A stretch of DNA of 58,443 nucleotides from NCBI GenBank assembly GCA_021413735.1, contig JAIOPV010000120.1:1-58443 (forward strand). The letters run 5' to 3'. Positions 32,939 through 41,748 of this stretch are shown piece after piece; the first letter of the stretch is position 1, and every line of letters starts with the position of its first letter. The notes under the pieces are model-generated. The model was not told where the DNA came from and made no database searches. It saw only the letters and a list, made by a program, of their open reading frames with translations. This stretch comes from Planctomycetota bacterium (GTDB lineage: Bacteria; Planctomycetota; Planctomycetia; Gemmatales; Gemmataceae). Position numbers and translations under genes: made by a program.

Positions 32939-34189
32939 TTAGAAGAAGAACCCGATTCCGAGGTTGAACCCGTGCAGAAGACGGAATGCCTTGAATTCAT
33001 ACTGCGGGGCGATGTTCCCGAAGTTGAAGCCAACGGGATTAATCATGTACTGCGTGTTGTAGAACGTCATCGCCTGATACCCGACTCGCATCTGAACGCC
33101 TTCGATCGGATACCACCAGGCGTTCACGGCGATGTTCGCGTTCGGCGTGATCTGGAAGTCCTGATTACCCCACTTCGACTGAACCGTGTCGTCGCCCAGC
33201 TTGTACTTCGCACGTTCCTTCTCCACGTTGAGGAGCAACGCACCGGTCAGTTCGCAACTGAGCGAGAACTGGTTGGCGACGAAGATCTCATGACCGCAGC
33301 CCAGCATCGGACCGTACATACGTTGCGACAACGTGTTCGTGTAGTTCGCCGCGTTCTGCGGGAGCAGGTTGCCAGTCTGATCGGTCGACACCGTTCGCCA
33401 GAAGAACCGTTCAAAGAACCACGAGAACTGACCGCCGGCGATACCGTAGACCCGGCTGTAGTCGGTCATCAGCATTGGCACACGCGCACCAACCTGAGCC
33501 TGCTGATATCGCTGTGTGAACTTGATATCCATCTGGGTGGCCGCGTTCCAGATTCCGTACACCGAGTTATCGTTGACGCCGCTCACCTTGCCGGCTGGTC
33601 CCGAGAAGAACGAGTTGAAACTGTACACCGGCGACGACACGAACGAGTCGGCCAGGGTGATCTGGCCATTCTGCCCCAACGGCACAGCGTAGTGCGGCGG
33701 AACTGAACTCGCCCCCACAGTGTAGTGGGCATCGTACAGTTGCAGGTAGTTCGCGAAGATTCGGGTACCGTCTTCGAGTCGGTAGCCGATCTCGATGTTA
33801 AAACCTGGCTGGAACGTTGGCCCGTTCCTGAACATGCTCGGATTGATCGCCTCGCGACCACTGCCGACAATCTGACCCGGCTTTCCGCCGTTTGATTGCC
33901 CCGTGAGGTCGTAGAACCCGTAACGAGCGATCGTCTGGTTCCCGATTGCTCGCGTCTGCGCGAGCATCACATACTCGAAGCTCGAGTAGAACCCGGCATC
34001 ACCCGCTTGCCCCGTCGGTATGTGTGGTACCACCGCCGGATTGCGAGGAGTTTGGAACCCCCCGTCTGATCCGTCCGTGGACGGCACACTGCCGTTTCCA
34101 ATCTGAGCACGGGCGACTGCTGGACCTGCCAGCACAGATGCCGCCGCGAGCAAAGCTCCCCCGATGTACCGATAACACATAACCCGCAT
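32939..34189 (-). CDS. Outer-membrane beta-barrel protein (BBP7-like)
   Basis: 416 residues from ATG 34189 with a strong GAAGGGGG site. A signal peptide (YRYIGGALLAAASVLAGPAVARA) precedes a disordered linker; the segment GFYSSFEYVMLAQTRAIGNQ then opens a beta-barrel with alternating hydrophobic strands (FNIEIGYRLEDGTRIFANYLQLYDAHYT, FSLSCELTGALLLNVEKE, VQMRVGYQAMTFYNT) and ends in an aromatic residue (LGIGFFF). The pattern fits planctomycetal barrel proteins of the BBP7 type, but I cannot confirm the family. Probably in the outer membrane; function unknown. Confidence 0.8.
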   Translation of the reverse strand: MRVMCYRYIGGALLAAASVLAGPAVARAQIGNGSVPSTDGSDGGFQTPRNPAVVPHIPTGQAGDAGFYSSFEYVMLAQTRAIGNQTIARYGFYDLTGQSNGGKPGQIVGSGREAINPSMFRNGPTFQPGFNIEIGYRLEDGTRIFANYLQLYDAHYTVGASSVPPHYAVPLGQNGQITLADSFVSSPVYSFNSFFSGPAGKVSGVNDNSVYGIWNAATQMDIKFTQRYQQAQVGARVPMLMTDYSRVYGIAGGQFSWFFERFFWRTVSTDQTGNLLPQNAANYTNTLSQRMYGPMLGCGHEIFVANQFSLSCELTGALLLNVEKERAKYKLGDDTVQSKWGNQDFQITPNANIAVNAWWYPIEGVQMRVGYQAMTFYNTQYMINPVGFNFGNIAPQYEFKAFRLLHGFNLGIGFFF

Positions 34190-34580
34190 CCCCCTTCACT
34201 GCGTGGACGACCGGTCTGCGGTAGGCTCCCCAACCTATCGCTGACCCGACACCCTGCCGGGCGTCGTTCCCCTGTCAAAATCATTTTCGCGCACTAGGGC
34301 GGAAAGTCGCGGCACGATAGCGGGCGGCCCAATGCGGTCAAGCGCGTTTGGCCGGAAATCGCGCCCGATCCGGGGATTTCCCTCACGATTTTCTCCCATT
34401 TTGCGAAGCTGGGTGAGAGCGGACCGGACAGCGAATGTGCGGCGAATTATGTGCTGAGAGAGAGGAGGGGAACAGGACGATGTGGGGATGTGATTTGGTA
34501 GTTTGGCGTCTCGGTGCTGCTACGGTTATTGTGGATGCACCGACTTCCTGAAGGTTGTCACTCCCATCTGCAAGGCTCGG
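34190..34580. other. 391-bp divergent promoter region
   Basis: It separates the beta-barrel gene from the serine hydrolase gene. A perfect TTGACA lies on the minus strand at 34273-34278, but there is no good -10 box 16-18 bases further, so a sigma factor with a different -10 preference or a chance match is possible. No hairpin or coding pattern was seen. Confidence 0.45.
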
Positions 34581-36059
34581 ATGCTCCGATTCATCGCGAT
34601 TCTCGTCTTACTGACGTTCTCCGCAAGGTCGGTCGCGGCCGAGCCCGATCCTGCTGTCGCGGAGAAGCTCGTTGCTGACGCACTGAAAGCGTGGGATGTG
34701 CCAGGCGTTGCCGTGGTTGTTGTGCGTGGCGACGACACCCTTCTCCTAAAGGGATTCGGAAAGCGTGAACTCGGCGCGGCTGCCCCTGTGACCGCGGATA
34801 CTGTCTTCCCGCTCGCGTCGTGCTCGAAGGCATTCACGACGACACTGCTCGCGATGCTCGCCGACGACGGTGCCATGAACTGGGACGATTCTGTTCACAA
34901 GCATCTATCTGGCTTCAAGCTCTCCGATCCGAACGCCGACGCACTCCTGACAATGCGTGACCTGCTGTGCCATCGGTGCGGCATCGGCGGTCACGATATC
35001 CTCTGGTATCGCGCTCCGTGGGGCATCGACGAGACGTTGAAACGAGCACAGTTGCTGCCGCTCGATTATCCGTTCCGGAGCGGCTTCCAGTATTCGAGCA
35101 TCCCGTATCTCGCGGCCGGTCGAGCCATCGAGAAGCGAACGGGCGAAAAGTGGGAGAAGTTGGTTCGCACGCGAATCTGTGAACCGCTTGGCATGAAAGG
35201 GGTCACGTTCACCACGATCGCCATTCCGAAAGATGCGGACCGGGCAAGCGGTCACAAACTGGGGAAAGACGGCAAGGTGGGGCGCGTGCCTGGGTACGAA
35301 ATCCGCGAACCGAATCCGTCTGGCTCCGTGAACGCGACGGCTACTGATGTCGCGGCATGGCTGAAGTTCCACCTTTCCGACGGCCTCGACCCGAACGGTA
35401 CGCGGCTCGTCTCGATCAAACACCTCGATGAGACGAAGACGCCACAGAACATCATTCGGCTCGAAGGGCTGGCCAAGCAACTGAACCCCGACACGGTGCA
35501 ACTCAGTTACGCGATGGGCTGGCTGGTCTACGATCATCGCGGCAAGAAGGTGATTTCGCACGGCGGCATGATTGACGGCTTCCGTGTCCAGATCACGATG
35601 CTTCCGAACGAGAACCTGGGCATCGCGGTGCTGGCGAATTTGCAAGAAACGCGGATGAACGCGGCACTGACGAACTCGCTGATCGACCTTTACTGCGGCC
35701 TGCCAGCGAAGGACTGGAACGCGTATTTTCGGAAGATCGTGGAACAAGAGGCCGCCGACCGCAAGGCCACGCTCGAAGCTCGCAACGCGGCCCGCGACCC
35801 AAACGCGAAGCCGACACTTCCCCTAACTGGCTACGCGGGCGAGTACACGCACCCTGCGTATGGCTCACTCAAGGTGGCTATCGTGAATGGCAGGCTCGTG
35901 CTGACGTGGGGCGGCTTCGAGTGTGTGTTGGAGCATTTCGAGGCCGATACGTTTCGGATCACCGAGGGATTCTTCGCCGATCGACTGGTGCCGTTCACCG
36001 TGGCGGACGGGAAGGCAACGCGATTGAAGTTCTCGGATCAGCAATTCGAGCGGAAATGA
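34581..36059 (+). CDS. Exported serine hydrolase (class C beta-lactamase fold)
   Basis: 492 residues from ATG 34581 (AAGGCTCGG before it). Signal peptide LRFIAILVLLTFSARSVAA. The penicillin-binding fold carries the nucleophile in ASCSK (Ser80-x-x-Lys83), a Tyr-Ser-Ser in place of the usual Tyr-x-Asn (FQYSSIPYLAAGRAIEK), and SHGG in place of the K-T-G box. The C-terminal 90 residues (LPLTGYAGEYTHPAYGSLKV) are a DUF3471-type beta domain. Such proteins are D-alanyl peptidases, esterases or amidases acting in the periplasm; beta-lactam resistance is not implied. It stands alone and converges with an ABC ATPase gene across a short hairpin. Confidence 0.92.
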   Translation: MLRFIAILVLLTFSARSVAAEPDPAVAEKLVADALKAWDVPGVAVVVVRGDDTLLLKGFGKRELGAAAPVTADTVFPLASCSKAFTTTLLAMLADDGAMNWDDSVHKHLSGFKLSDPNADALLTMRDLLCHRCGIGGHDILWYRAPWGIDETLKRAQLLPLDYPFRSGFQYSSIPYLAAGRAIEKRTGEKWEKLVRTRICEPLGMKGVTFTTIAIPKDADRASGHKLGKDGKVGRVPGYEIREPNPSGSVNATATDVAAWLKFHLSDGLDPNGTRLVSIKHLDETKTPQNIIRLEGLAKQLNPDTVQLSYAMGWLVYDHRGKKVISHGGMIDGFRVQITMLPNENLGIAVLANLQETRMNAALTNSLIDLYCGLPAKDWNAYFRKIVEQEAADRKATLEARNAARDPNAKPTLPLTGYAGEYTHPAYGSLKVAIVNGRLVLTWGGFECVLEHFEADTFRITEGFFADRLVPFTVADGKATRLKFSDQQFERK

Positions 36060-36068
36060 AGTTAGCGG

Positions 36069-36086
36069 CAGCCCCAACGGGGCTGC
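36069..36086. terminator. Short GC-rich hairpin between converging genes
   Basis: CAGCCCC-AACG-GGGCTG around 36069-36086, nine bases after the hydrolase stop and just before the stop of the ABC ATPase gene; a short T-run (36087-36090) follows on the plus strand. Confidence 0.5.
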
Positions 36087-36088
36087 GT

Positions 36089-36814
36089 TTACGACACCAG
36101 CGCAAAAAACAGCTCTTCCAGATCGTCTTGCTTGTACATCGACCGCAGTTCTTCGAGCGTGCCGCAACACACGATCTTGCCGTGAGCCATGATCGCCACG
36201 CGGTCGCACAATCGCTCGACCTCACGCATGATGTGCGTCGAGAACAGGATCGTCTTGCCGCGTCCACGAAGCTGCTTGATGTTCTCCAACACGGCACGCT
36301 GAATCAGCACATCAAGCCCCGCTGTCGGCTCATCGAAGATCAACACCGGCGGGTCGTTCACCAATGCCCGAGCAATCGACACCTTCTGCTTCATCCCGGT
36401 GCTCATCTTGCCGCCGACCACATTGCGGAAGTCATTCATCTTGAGCGTCGTGAACAGTTCTTCGAGTCTGGGCTCCAGCACATCGGGCGGAAGTTGATGA
36501 AGCTGCCCGTAATACTTGACCATTTCCCACGCGGTCATGCGGTCGTAGACGCCAGTGTTCGCGGACAGGAACCCGACGTGTCGGCGAACCTCCGACGCCT
36601 GCGTGACCACATCGTAGCCGGCGACGGTCGCGGCTCCCTGCGTCGGCTTCAGGACCGTGCAGAGCATTCGCAGCGTGGTCGTTTTGCCGGCTCCGTTCGG
36701 TCCGAGCAAGCCCAGCACTTCGCCGGGACGCACGATGAAGCGAACCGAGTCCACGGCCGTTTTGATGCCGTTCGGTGACGGGAACGACTTCGACAGATCG
36801 CAGACTTCGATCAT
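36089..36814 (-). CDS. ABC transporter ATP-binding protein (NatA-type)
   Basis: 241 residues. Walker [15 protein letters not shown], signature [14 protein letters not shown], Walker [13 protein letters not shown], switch [14 protein letters not shown]. The sequence order and the [21 protein letters not shown] segment resemble NatA-type ATPases of ABC-2 exporters. Its start overlaps the stop of the upstream membrane protein gene by four bases (ATGA), so the two are translationally coupled; the partner has several transmembrane helices, but its sequence is not a typical ABC-2 permease. A true permease may lie elsewhere. Confidence 0.92.
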   Translation of the reverse strand: MIEVCDLSKSFPSPNGIKTAVDSVRFIVRPGEVLGLLGPNGAGKTTTLRMLCTVLKPTQGAATVAGYDVVTQASEVRRHVGFLSANTGVYDRMTAWEMVKYYGQLHQLPPDVLEPRLEELFTTLKMNDFRNVVGGKMSTGMKQKVSIARALVNDPPVLIFDEPTAGLDVLIQRAVLENIKQLRGRGKTILFSTHIMREVERLCDRVAIMAHGKIVCCGTLEELRSMYKQDDLEELFFALVS

Positions 36815-37599
36815 GAGTTACCGGCGATTGAGGTTGGTTCCGCTGGCAGTGGGTAAGCGATTCGCCATTTCTGGTAGTTTGCCCAGCTCGCGTCGGCGAT
36901 CTCGAACTCCGGGTGCGGGACATCGTAAATCGAGAACAGAGCCTTGCGTCGGCCGGTCCCGCGGTCGGCCTTCTCACGCAAAATCTCGAAGTCGTGCGGC
37001 CCGGCAATCAACACTGTGTGCCCTCGCGTGGCAACAAAGAAGACCGTCGTTCCGAGCAGTTTCCCTTTCCAGTGCGGATCGGTCGGCAGGTCGAGAGCCA
37101 GTTCATCGGACTGCGGATCGGCTGCGCGAATTTCCGCGACGAGATCATCGAACCAGGCCATGTGCTCGGCACTCGGTCGTTGCGCGAACATGCGACGGAG
37201 TTGACCGTATGCCTTGAACCGTCCGATTGCTCCCCAGAGCATGAAAAGCCCCAGGAGGATCGCCCAGCCAGGCGGACGAACACCGCCCAGAAAACCGAGA
37301 AAGTTGTAACCCACGAACACCAACAGCACGATGCCGTCGAGGAGAACGCCCTCGGCTGAGGGCAGCAGCCATTTGAAGAGTCCAACAAACAACTCGCCGA
37401 GCGCGAGCAAACCGTACAGAACGAGAGCCACGACCGCAGCGGGGCGTCCGTTGCCGTTTTCCCAGGCGAGGTATGCGAAGAGAAGTAGGATCAGGGCGAA
37501 GAAGACGTTCTCACGCCCGGAGCGACGAACGCTCCGGCACAATTCGCGGTAGGCGACCACTTTTTGGAGTTGCAACCGCATCGCGAAGTCGTCGGACAT
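36811..37599 (-). CDS. Membrane protein coupled to ABC ATPase
   Basis: 262 residues from ATG 37599. The N-terminal third has three to four hydrophobic segments ([55 protein letters not shown] and [15 protein letters not shown]); the remaining 130 residues are soluble ([42 protein letters not shown]). The family is not recognised. The four-base overlap with the ATP-binding protein gene makes a functional link likely. Upstream, mqnC ends 53 bp away on the same strand, but with an independent function. Confidence 0.8.
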   Translation of the reverse strand: MSDDFAMRLQLQKVVAYRELCRSVRRSGRENVFFALILLLFAYLAWENGNGRPAAVVALVLYGLLALGELFVGLFKWLLPSAEGVLLDGIVLLVFVGYNFLGFLGGVRPPGWAILLGLFMLWGAIGRFKAYGQLRRMFAQRPSAEHMAWFDDLVAEIRAADPQSDELALDLPTDPHWKGKLLGTTVFFVATRGHTVLIAGPHDFEILREKADRGTGRRKALFSIYDVPHPEFEIADASWANYQKWRIAYPLPAEPTSIAGNS

Positions 37600-37652
37600 G
37601 CAGACCCCGCATCAAAACTGAAGAGTTTCGTCTGTGGGGTCATTGTGCCGAC

Positions 37653-38768
37653 TCAGACGAGAACCGGCAACGCGGTCTCCGGTTTCGGTTTCGGCTGACG
37701 CTCCTCAACGAGTTGATAAAAGACGTTGCGTTGTCGCGGTTCCCAGCCGGCTTCGCGAATGCTTCGCTTGATCTCTTCGAGCGTCAGATAGTGAACAGTG
37801 CCCGCCGACGCGACTACGTTTTCCTCGATCATCAGCGAGCCCATGTCGTTCGCACCGAAGAACAACGCGACCTGCCCGATCTTGCCGCCTTGCGTCACCC
37901 ACGACGACTGAATGTTCGGGATGTTGTCGAGGTACAACCGGGCGATGGCTTGCGTCCGCAGGTACTCGAACGCCCCAGACTCGGGAGCGTCGGCCATCTT
38001 GTGCCCGGGTTGCATCGTCCAGCAAATGAAAGCCGTGAAGCCGCCAGTCTCGTCTTGCAGATCACGTAGTCGCGTCAAGTGTTCGATGCGTTCTGCTTCT
38101 GTCTCGATGTGACCGAACATCATGGTGCAGGTCGAACGGCCGCCAAGCTGGTGCCAGACTCGCGACACTTCCAGCCATTCCTCGGTGAGCGCTTTGTTCT
38201 TGGTGAGTTCCTTGCGAACGCGGTCAACGAGGATTTCGCCGCCGCCGCCGGGAAGGCTGCCCATGCCCGCGTCTTTGAGGCGTTGCAGCACCTCCCGCAA
38301 CGGCAGCTTGTTGATCTTGTGGAAGTGCCAGAGTTCCGGCGGACTGAAAGCGTGAAGGTTCACTTTCGGGAAGCGTGTTCGCAGATCGCGGAGCAGTTCC
38401 TCGTACCATTCGAGCTTCAGCGACGGATGCATTCCACCCTGCATGAGAATCTGATCGCCACCGAGCGCGATGGTTTCCTCGATCTTCTTGTAGAGTTCTT
38501 CCCGCGGCAGCACATACGCCTCGGCATCGCCGGACTTGCGGTAGAAGGCGCAGAAGTCGCACACGGCGGCGCAGACGTTCGTGTAGTTCACGTTCCGGTC
38601 GATGTTGAACGTGCGGTACGGCTCGGGGTGCAGTCGCATCGTGACAGCGTGTGCCGCTCGCCCGAGTTTGTGCAGATCGCGACACTGAAACAGCTCGACG
38701 CCCTCGGCGGGCGTGAGGCGGACGCCGTTGACGGCTTTCGCGAGAATCGTGTCGATAGTTGTGGTCAT
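37653..38768 (-). CDS. mqnC: Cyclic dehypoxanthinyl futalosine synthase
   Basis: 371 residues from ATG 38768 with GGAGA upstream. A radical-SAM enzyme of the futalosine menaquinone route that cyclises dehypoxanthinyl futalosine. The cluster motif is CAAVCDFCAFYR (Cys66, Cys70, Cys73), preceded by NRNV-type NVNYTNV. The segments ALGGDQILMQGGMHP and GMGSLPGGGGEIL are typical of MqnC; MqnE differs in the first motif. Upstream on the same strand is mqnA, the first enzyme of the route, separated by a family B inverted repeat. mqnB, mqnD and mqnE are not in the window. Confidence 0.92.
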   Translation of the reverse strand: MTTTIDTILAKAVNGVRLTPAEGVELFQCRDLHKLGRAAHAVTMRLHPEPYRTFNIDRNVNYTNVCAAVCDFCAFYRKSGDAEAYVLPREELYKKIEETIALGGDQILMQGGMHPSLKLEWYEELLRDLRTRFPKVNLHAFSPPELWHFHKINKLPLREVLQRLKDAGMGSLPGGGGEILVDRVRKELTKNKALTEEWLEVSRVWHQLGGRSTCTMMFGHIETEAERIEHLTRLRDLQDETGGFTAFICWTMQPGHKMADAPESGAFEYLRTQAIARLYLDNIPNIQSSWVTQGGKIGQVALFFGANDMGSLMIEENVVASAGTVHYLTLEEIKRSIREAGWEPRQRNVFYQLVEERQPKPKPETALPVLV

Positions 38769-38796
38769 GTGAAAATTCTCCGCAAACGAACTGCTT

Positions 38797-38875
38797 GTGA
38801 GCGTCGAGGCGTAAGCCCGACGGTGCTTGCATCTCGAACGGCGTTCGACCGTCGGCCTCACGGCTCGACGCTCAC
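38797..38875. repeat. Inverted repeat family B, copy 2
   Basis: Arms 38797-38824 and 38848-38875, matching the copy at 8296-8383. The right arm covers the stop codon of mqnA and its last five codons. It may weaken read-through from mqnA into mqnC. Confidence 0.75.
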
Positions 38876-39658
38876 GAGGTCCGCAATTGGCTCCGGAACC
38901 AAATCCAGTTCAGCCGCGAGTTCCTGATATCGCCGCAACCCCGCGAGTTCCGCCGCCCCGAGATCGTAGCGAATCACCGTTTCGAGATATCGCCGACAGA
39001 AGCCCGCGTCGAGGCTCAGCCCTGCCGCTTCACGTTGAGCAATCGCCCCGGCTGCCGCGAGCCCGTGTTCCTTCGCCTTGTGGAAGCCACGTTCCGCAGC
39101 ACCCAACTCGACACCGCCACGAACCGCCCACACCGCGTACACCATCGGCAGACCGGTCCACGCAGTCCATGCTTCGCCGAGGTCGAAGGCGTAGCGATGC
39201 CCCGGCAAGCACGCTCGCATCGCACGATCACCGATGAGCAGCACCGCGTCGGTCTTCACAGACTCGGCAGGAACATCGATCGGCAGTTGCTCGAAGCGTG
39301 GGTTCAGTCCGTGCTTCGTTCGCAGCAGAATCTTCGTGAGTGCGGCACTCGTGCGGGAACCTTCATCGAGCGCGACCGACCGAATCTCGGCCCACGGCAC
39401 CCGGCTAAATAGCGTGACGCTGAGAACGGGCCCGCGGGAAGCGATGGCGATGTTTGGGATGAAGGTGTAGCCGTCGCCGCGAAAGAACTCGACCACGGGG
39501 ATCAGCCCGACATCGAGGTCGCCGGCCGCCATTTGATCGGCGAGCCTGCTCGGCAGATCGAGCGATAATTCGATTGACGGCGCGAAGTCTGTGAGCCGTT
39601 CGATGAGCGGCTTGGAGTTCAGGTAGTTGACCGCACCGACGCGGAGTTTGCTGGCCAT
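38858..39658 (-). CDS. mqnA: Chorismate dehydratase
   Basis: 266 residues from ATG 39658. MqnA dehydrates chorismate to 3-enolpyruvylbenzoate, the first committed step of futalosine-dependent menaquinone synthesis. The periplasmic-binding-protein-like fold is visible in LRVGAVNYLNSKPLI, DLDVGLIPVVEFFR, and ALDEGSRTSAALTKILL, all family hallmarks. Length is normal. The last residues (LVSVEP) are encoded inside an inverted repeat, which suggests the repeat replaced or trimmed the original 3' end. mqnC lies downstream on the same strand. Confidence 0.92.
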   Translation of the reverse strand: MASKLRVGAVNYLNSKPLIERLTDFAPSIELSLDLPSRLADQMAAGDLDVGLIPVVEFFRGDGYTFIPNIAIASRGPVLSVTLFSRVPWAEIRSVALDEGSRTSAALTKILLRTKHGLNPRFEQLPIDVPAESVKTDAVLLIGDRAMRACLPGHRYAFDLGEAWTAWTGLPMVYAVWAVRGGVELGAAERGFHKAKEHGLAAAGAIAQREAAGLSLDAGFCRRYLETVIRYDLGAAELAGLRRYQELAAELDLVPEPIADLVSVEP

Positions 39659-39796
39659 CGTTTCCGACCTTTTCCGGCTCAATCGGAGTGGATGAGAACC
39701 CAGCAGGCCGCGTTCTCATCCGACGGCTTCGTGAGTAGCCGTCGTTATAAGAACCGAAAACGGTCGAGGAAATGCAACAACGCCACCAGATTGGTT

Positions 39797-39848
39797 TCGC
39801 CGCTTGCGGCGTAGCGATTTCTAAAGAGCGCTACGCCGCAAGCGGCGA
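39797..39848. repeat. Inverted repeat family A, copy 5
   Basis: Perfect 20-base arms (39797-39816 and 39829-39848) with the TCGCCGCTTGCGGCGTAGCG consensus. It is four bases past the stop codon of pyrK on the minus strand. Confidence 0.85.
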
Positions 39849-39851
39849 CAA

Positions 39852-40673
39852 TCAGTTCCACACCAACTGAGCGGCGTCGAACGCGGGGCCGTCCATGCAC
39901 ACCCGCTTGTAATCCCAGCCGTCGGGGGTGGTCACCTTCGCCACGCAACTGAAGCAGATGCCGACGCCGCACGCCATCGGCGTTTCCAGCGACACCTGAC
40001 ACGGCACCTGCCACGCCGCAGCGACCTTCGCCAAGGCGTGCAACATTGGTTCAGGTCCGCAGCCCACGAGCGGCCCCGTCTTGCCATGCGACGCGAGAAG
40101 TTGCGTCACGAACCCCTTCGTTCCGATGCTGCCGTCGTCGCTCGCCAGTTGAACATCAACACCAGCCGCATGGAAATCCTCGACGCCAGCGGCAAGCGAA
40201 GCGGTCCGCACTCCGTAGTAGAGCGACACCTTCTCGGTCCGTTTGCGGGGTGCGTCGCCACCGAAGCCGCGGGTGCCGAGCAGTTCCCGTGCGAACGCCA
40301 GGAAAGGCGTCTGCCCGATGCCGCCGGCGACGAACGTGACCCGCTCAGGCGTGCCGACGTCGAGGAATGGCTTGCCGAGCGGCCCACAGACTTCGAGCGA
40401 CTTACCCGCCTCAACGCCAGGCAACCGTGCTGTCATCTTCCCGACGACGAGATACACGACATCGATGCAAACGGGCGTTCCCGACGCATCGAGAACGGTG
40501 TCGTAGAGCGCGAAAGGGCGGCCGAGGAGCGGATCGGTGGTGCCGGGGAGCCTGAGCATCACGAACTGTCCGGGCCGAATCGCGGCCGCAAGTTCGGGAC
40601 ATTCGAGCCGCACGCGGTGGGTGCGTTCGGCGAGTCGGACGTGTTCGATGACGCGGGCCGTGCGGTGGAACAT
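39852..40673 (-). CDS. pyrK: Dihydroorotate dehydrogenase electron transfer subunit
   Basis: 273 residues. An FAD/2Fe-2S reductase that passes electrons from class 1B dihydroorotate dehydrogenase to NAD+. FAD-binding segment LLGRPFALYD; nucleotide-binding GGIGQTPFLAFA and VGCGPEPML; and the iron-sulfur ligand region CGVGICFSCVAKV with the later CMDGPAF. Unusually, pyrD lies 9 kb away, not adjacent. A short-chain ferredoxin reductase with another partner is the alternative, but the CGxGxCxxC and CxDGPxF motifs are those of PyrK. Confidence 0.9.
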   Translation of the reverse strand: MFHRTARVIEHVRLAERTHRVRLECPELAAAIRPGQFVMLRLPGTTDPLLGRPFALYDTVLDASGTPVCIDVVYLVVGKMTARLPGVEAGKSLEVCGPLGKPFLDVGTPERVTFVAGGIGQTPFLAFARELLGTRGFGGDAPRKRTEKVSLYYGVRTASLAAGVEDFHAAGVDVQLASDDGSIGTKGFVTQLLASHGKTGPLVGCGPEPMLHALAKVAAAWQVPCQVSLETPMACGVGICFSCVAKVTTPDGWDYKRVCMDGPAFDAAQLVWN

Positions 40674-40684
40674 GCGGAATAGTC

Positions 40685-40794
40685 CCCAGGCCGTTGGCCT
40701 GGGCTCAGGAAGCGCGGTCCTTCAGACCGCAAAGACACACCGGATTTTGAGGTCTGAAGGACCGATCTCTCTCAGCCCAGGCCAACGGCCTGGG
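40685..40794. repeat. Nested double palindrome with family C arms
   Basis: The outer units, 40685-40705 and 40774-40794, each contain the family C palindrome and are also complementary to each other. Inside them CGGTCCTTCAGACC (40715-40728) pairs with GGTCTGAAGGACCG (40751-40764). The whole could form one cruciform or several small hairpins. It lies upstream of pyrK and past the pseudouridine synthase stop codon. Confidence 0.75.
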
Positions 40795-40800
40795 TTCTTT

Positions 40801-41592
40801 TTATTTCGGGCCGTCGCCAGAACGTTTTTCCAGCAACCGCTGCCGTGCCGTTTCGATCTTCGTCTTCGACGCGACCACGAACTTTCGCAGGTCCGCCAAC
40901 TCAGGTTCGCTGATTCGGCGAGCCTTGCCCTTCGGCAACTTATCCAACTTGATCGGGCCGATCGCCACGCGACGCAGCTTCATCACCTTGTGGCCGAGCT
41001 TCGCGAGCATTCGCCGAATCTCGCGGTTCTTCCCCTCCGTCAGCACGACACGCAGCCAGGTGCTGTTCCCCTGTGCCTTCATCCGCCGGACGCTGCGAGC
41101 CTTCACCTTTCCGTCGCTCAGCCAGACGCCATCGAGCAACTTCTGAAGATCGTCGGGACCGGGCTTCCCAGCGACCAACACGAAATACATCTTCGGGATG
41201 CCGAAACGCGGGTGCATCAGCGACACGGCAAGGTCGCCGTCGTTCGTCATGAGCAGCAGCCCTTCGCTGCCTTCATCGAGCCGCCCGACGGTGTAAACTC
41301 GTTGTTCGACGTGCGGCAACAGATCAATGGCACGCGGGCGACCGGCTGGGTCGTCGTTCGTGCAAAGATGCCCAACCGGTTTGTTGACGGCCCAGTAGAC
41401 GAGCTTCTCGGCCTTCACGGGTTGGTCATCGACCGCAATTTGGTGAGCGCTTGGCTCGATTTTCAGGCCGAGTTCGGTGACGCGAACGCCGTCCACCTTG
41501 ACACGCCCCGCGGCGATGAGGGTGTCGCAGAATCGCCGCGAGCCGACGCCAGCATGTGCCAGATATTTGTTGAGACGTTCCATGAAGTGCAT
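40801..41592 (-). CDS. Pseudouridine synthase, RsuA/RluB family
   Basis: About 263 residues from ATG 41592; ATG 41583 (three codons later) is also possible and opens directly into the S4 domain ERLNKYLAHAGVGSRRFC. The catalytic domain includes VNKPVGHLCTNDD, the active-site VGRLDEGSEGLLLMTNDG (Asp of RLD), and KNREIRRMLAKLGHKVMKLRRVAIGPI. These enzymes modify 16S or 23S rRNA. The family cannot be split between RsuA, RluB and RluE from the sequence alone, though RluB is most widespread. A TACAAT on the minus strand overlaps ATG 41592 and may be a -10 box, favouring the later start. Confidence 0.92.
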   Translation of the reverse strand: MHFMERLNKYLAHAGVGSRRFCDTLIAAGRVKVDGVRVTELGLKIEPSAHQIAVDDQPVKAEKLVYWAVNKPVGHLCTNDDPAGRPRAIDLLPHVEQRVYTVGRLDEGSEGLLLMTNDGDLAVSLMHPRFGIPKMYFVLVAGKPGPDDLQKLLDGVWLSDGKVKARSVRRMKAQGNSTWLRVVLTEGKNREIRRMLAKLGHKVMKLRRVAIGPIKLDKLPKGKARRISEPELADLRKFVVASKTKIETARQRLLEKRSGDGPK

Positions 41593-41748
41593 TGTATCCG
41601 ACGAGCCGTAACTGCGCCAGAACCGAATCCGTTTCACTCATTCCCAGGCTATCTGGGGACGCAAGGGGCCGAATGTGGAATGTGGTTGACGCCACTTGCT
41701 TTGCAGAGTCTCATGAACACGCCATGCCATCGTCTTCGAGGTGCAACG

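Noticed and set aside
34581-36059. A true beta-lactamase conferring drug resistance.
   Set aside because: Only the SxxK nucleophile motif is intact; the Tyr-x-Asn and K-T-G boxes deviate and a DUF3471-type domain is attached, as in esterase/peptidase relatives.
36089-37599. A complete ABC exporter operon.
   Set aside because: The coupled membrane protein lacks the usual six-helix ABC-2 permease pattern; it is reported only as a membrane partner.
40537-41748. Upstream in-frame extension of the protease gene.
   Set aside because: It is antisense to the end of pyrK's promoter region and the whole pseudouridine synthase gene; a signal peptide and ribosome site mark ATG 41749 as the start.
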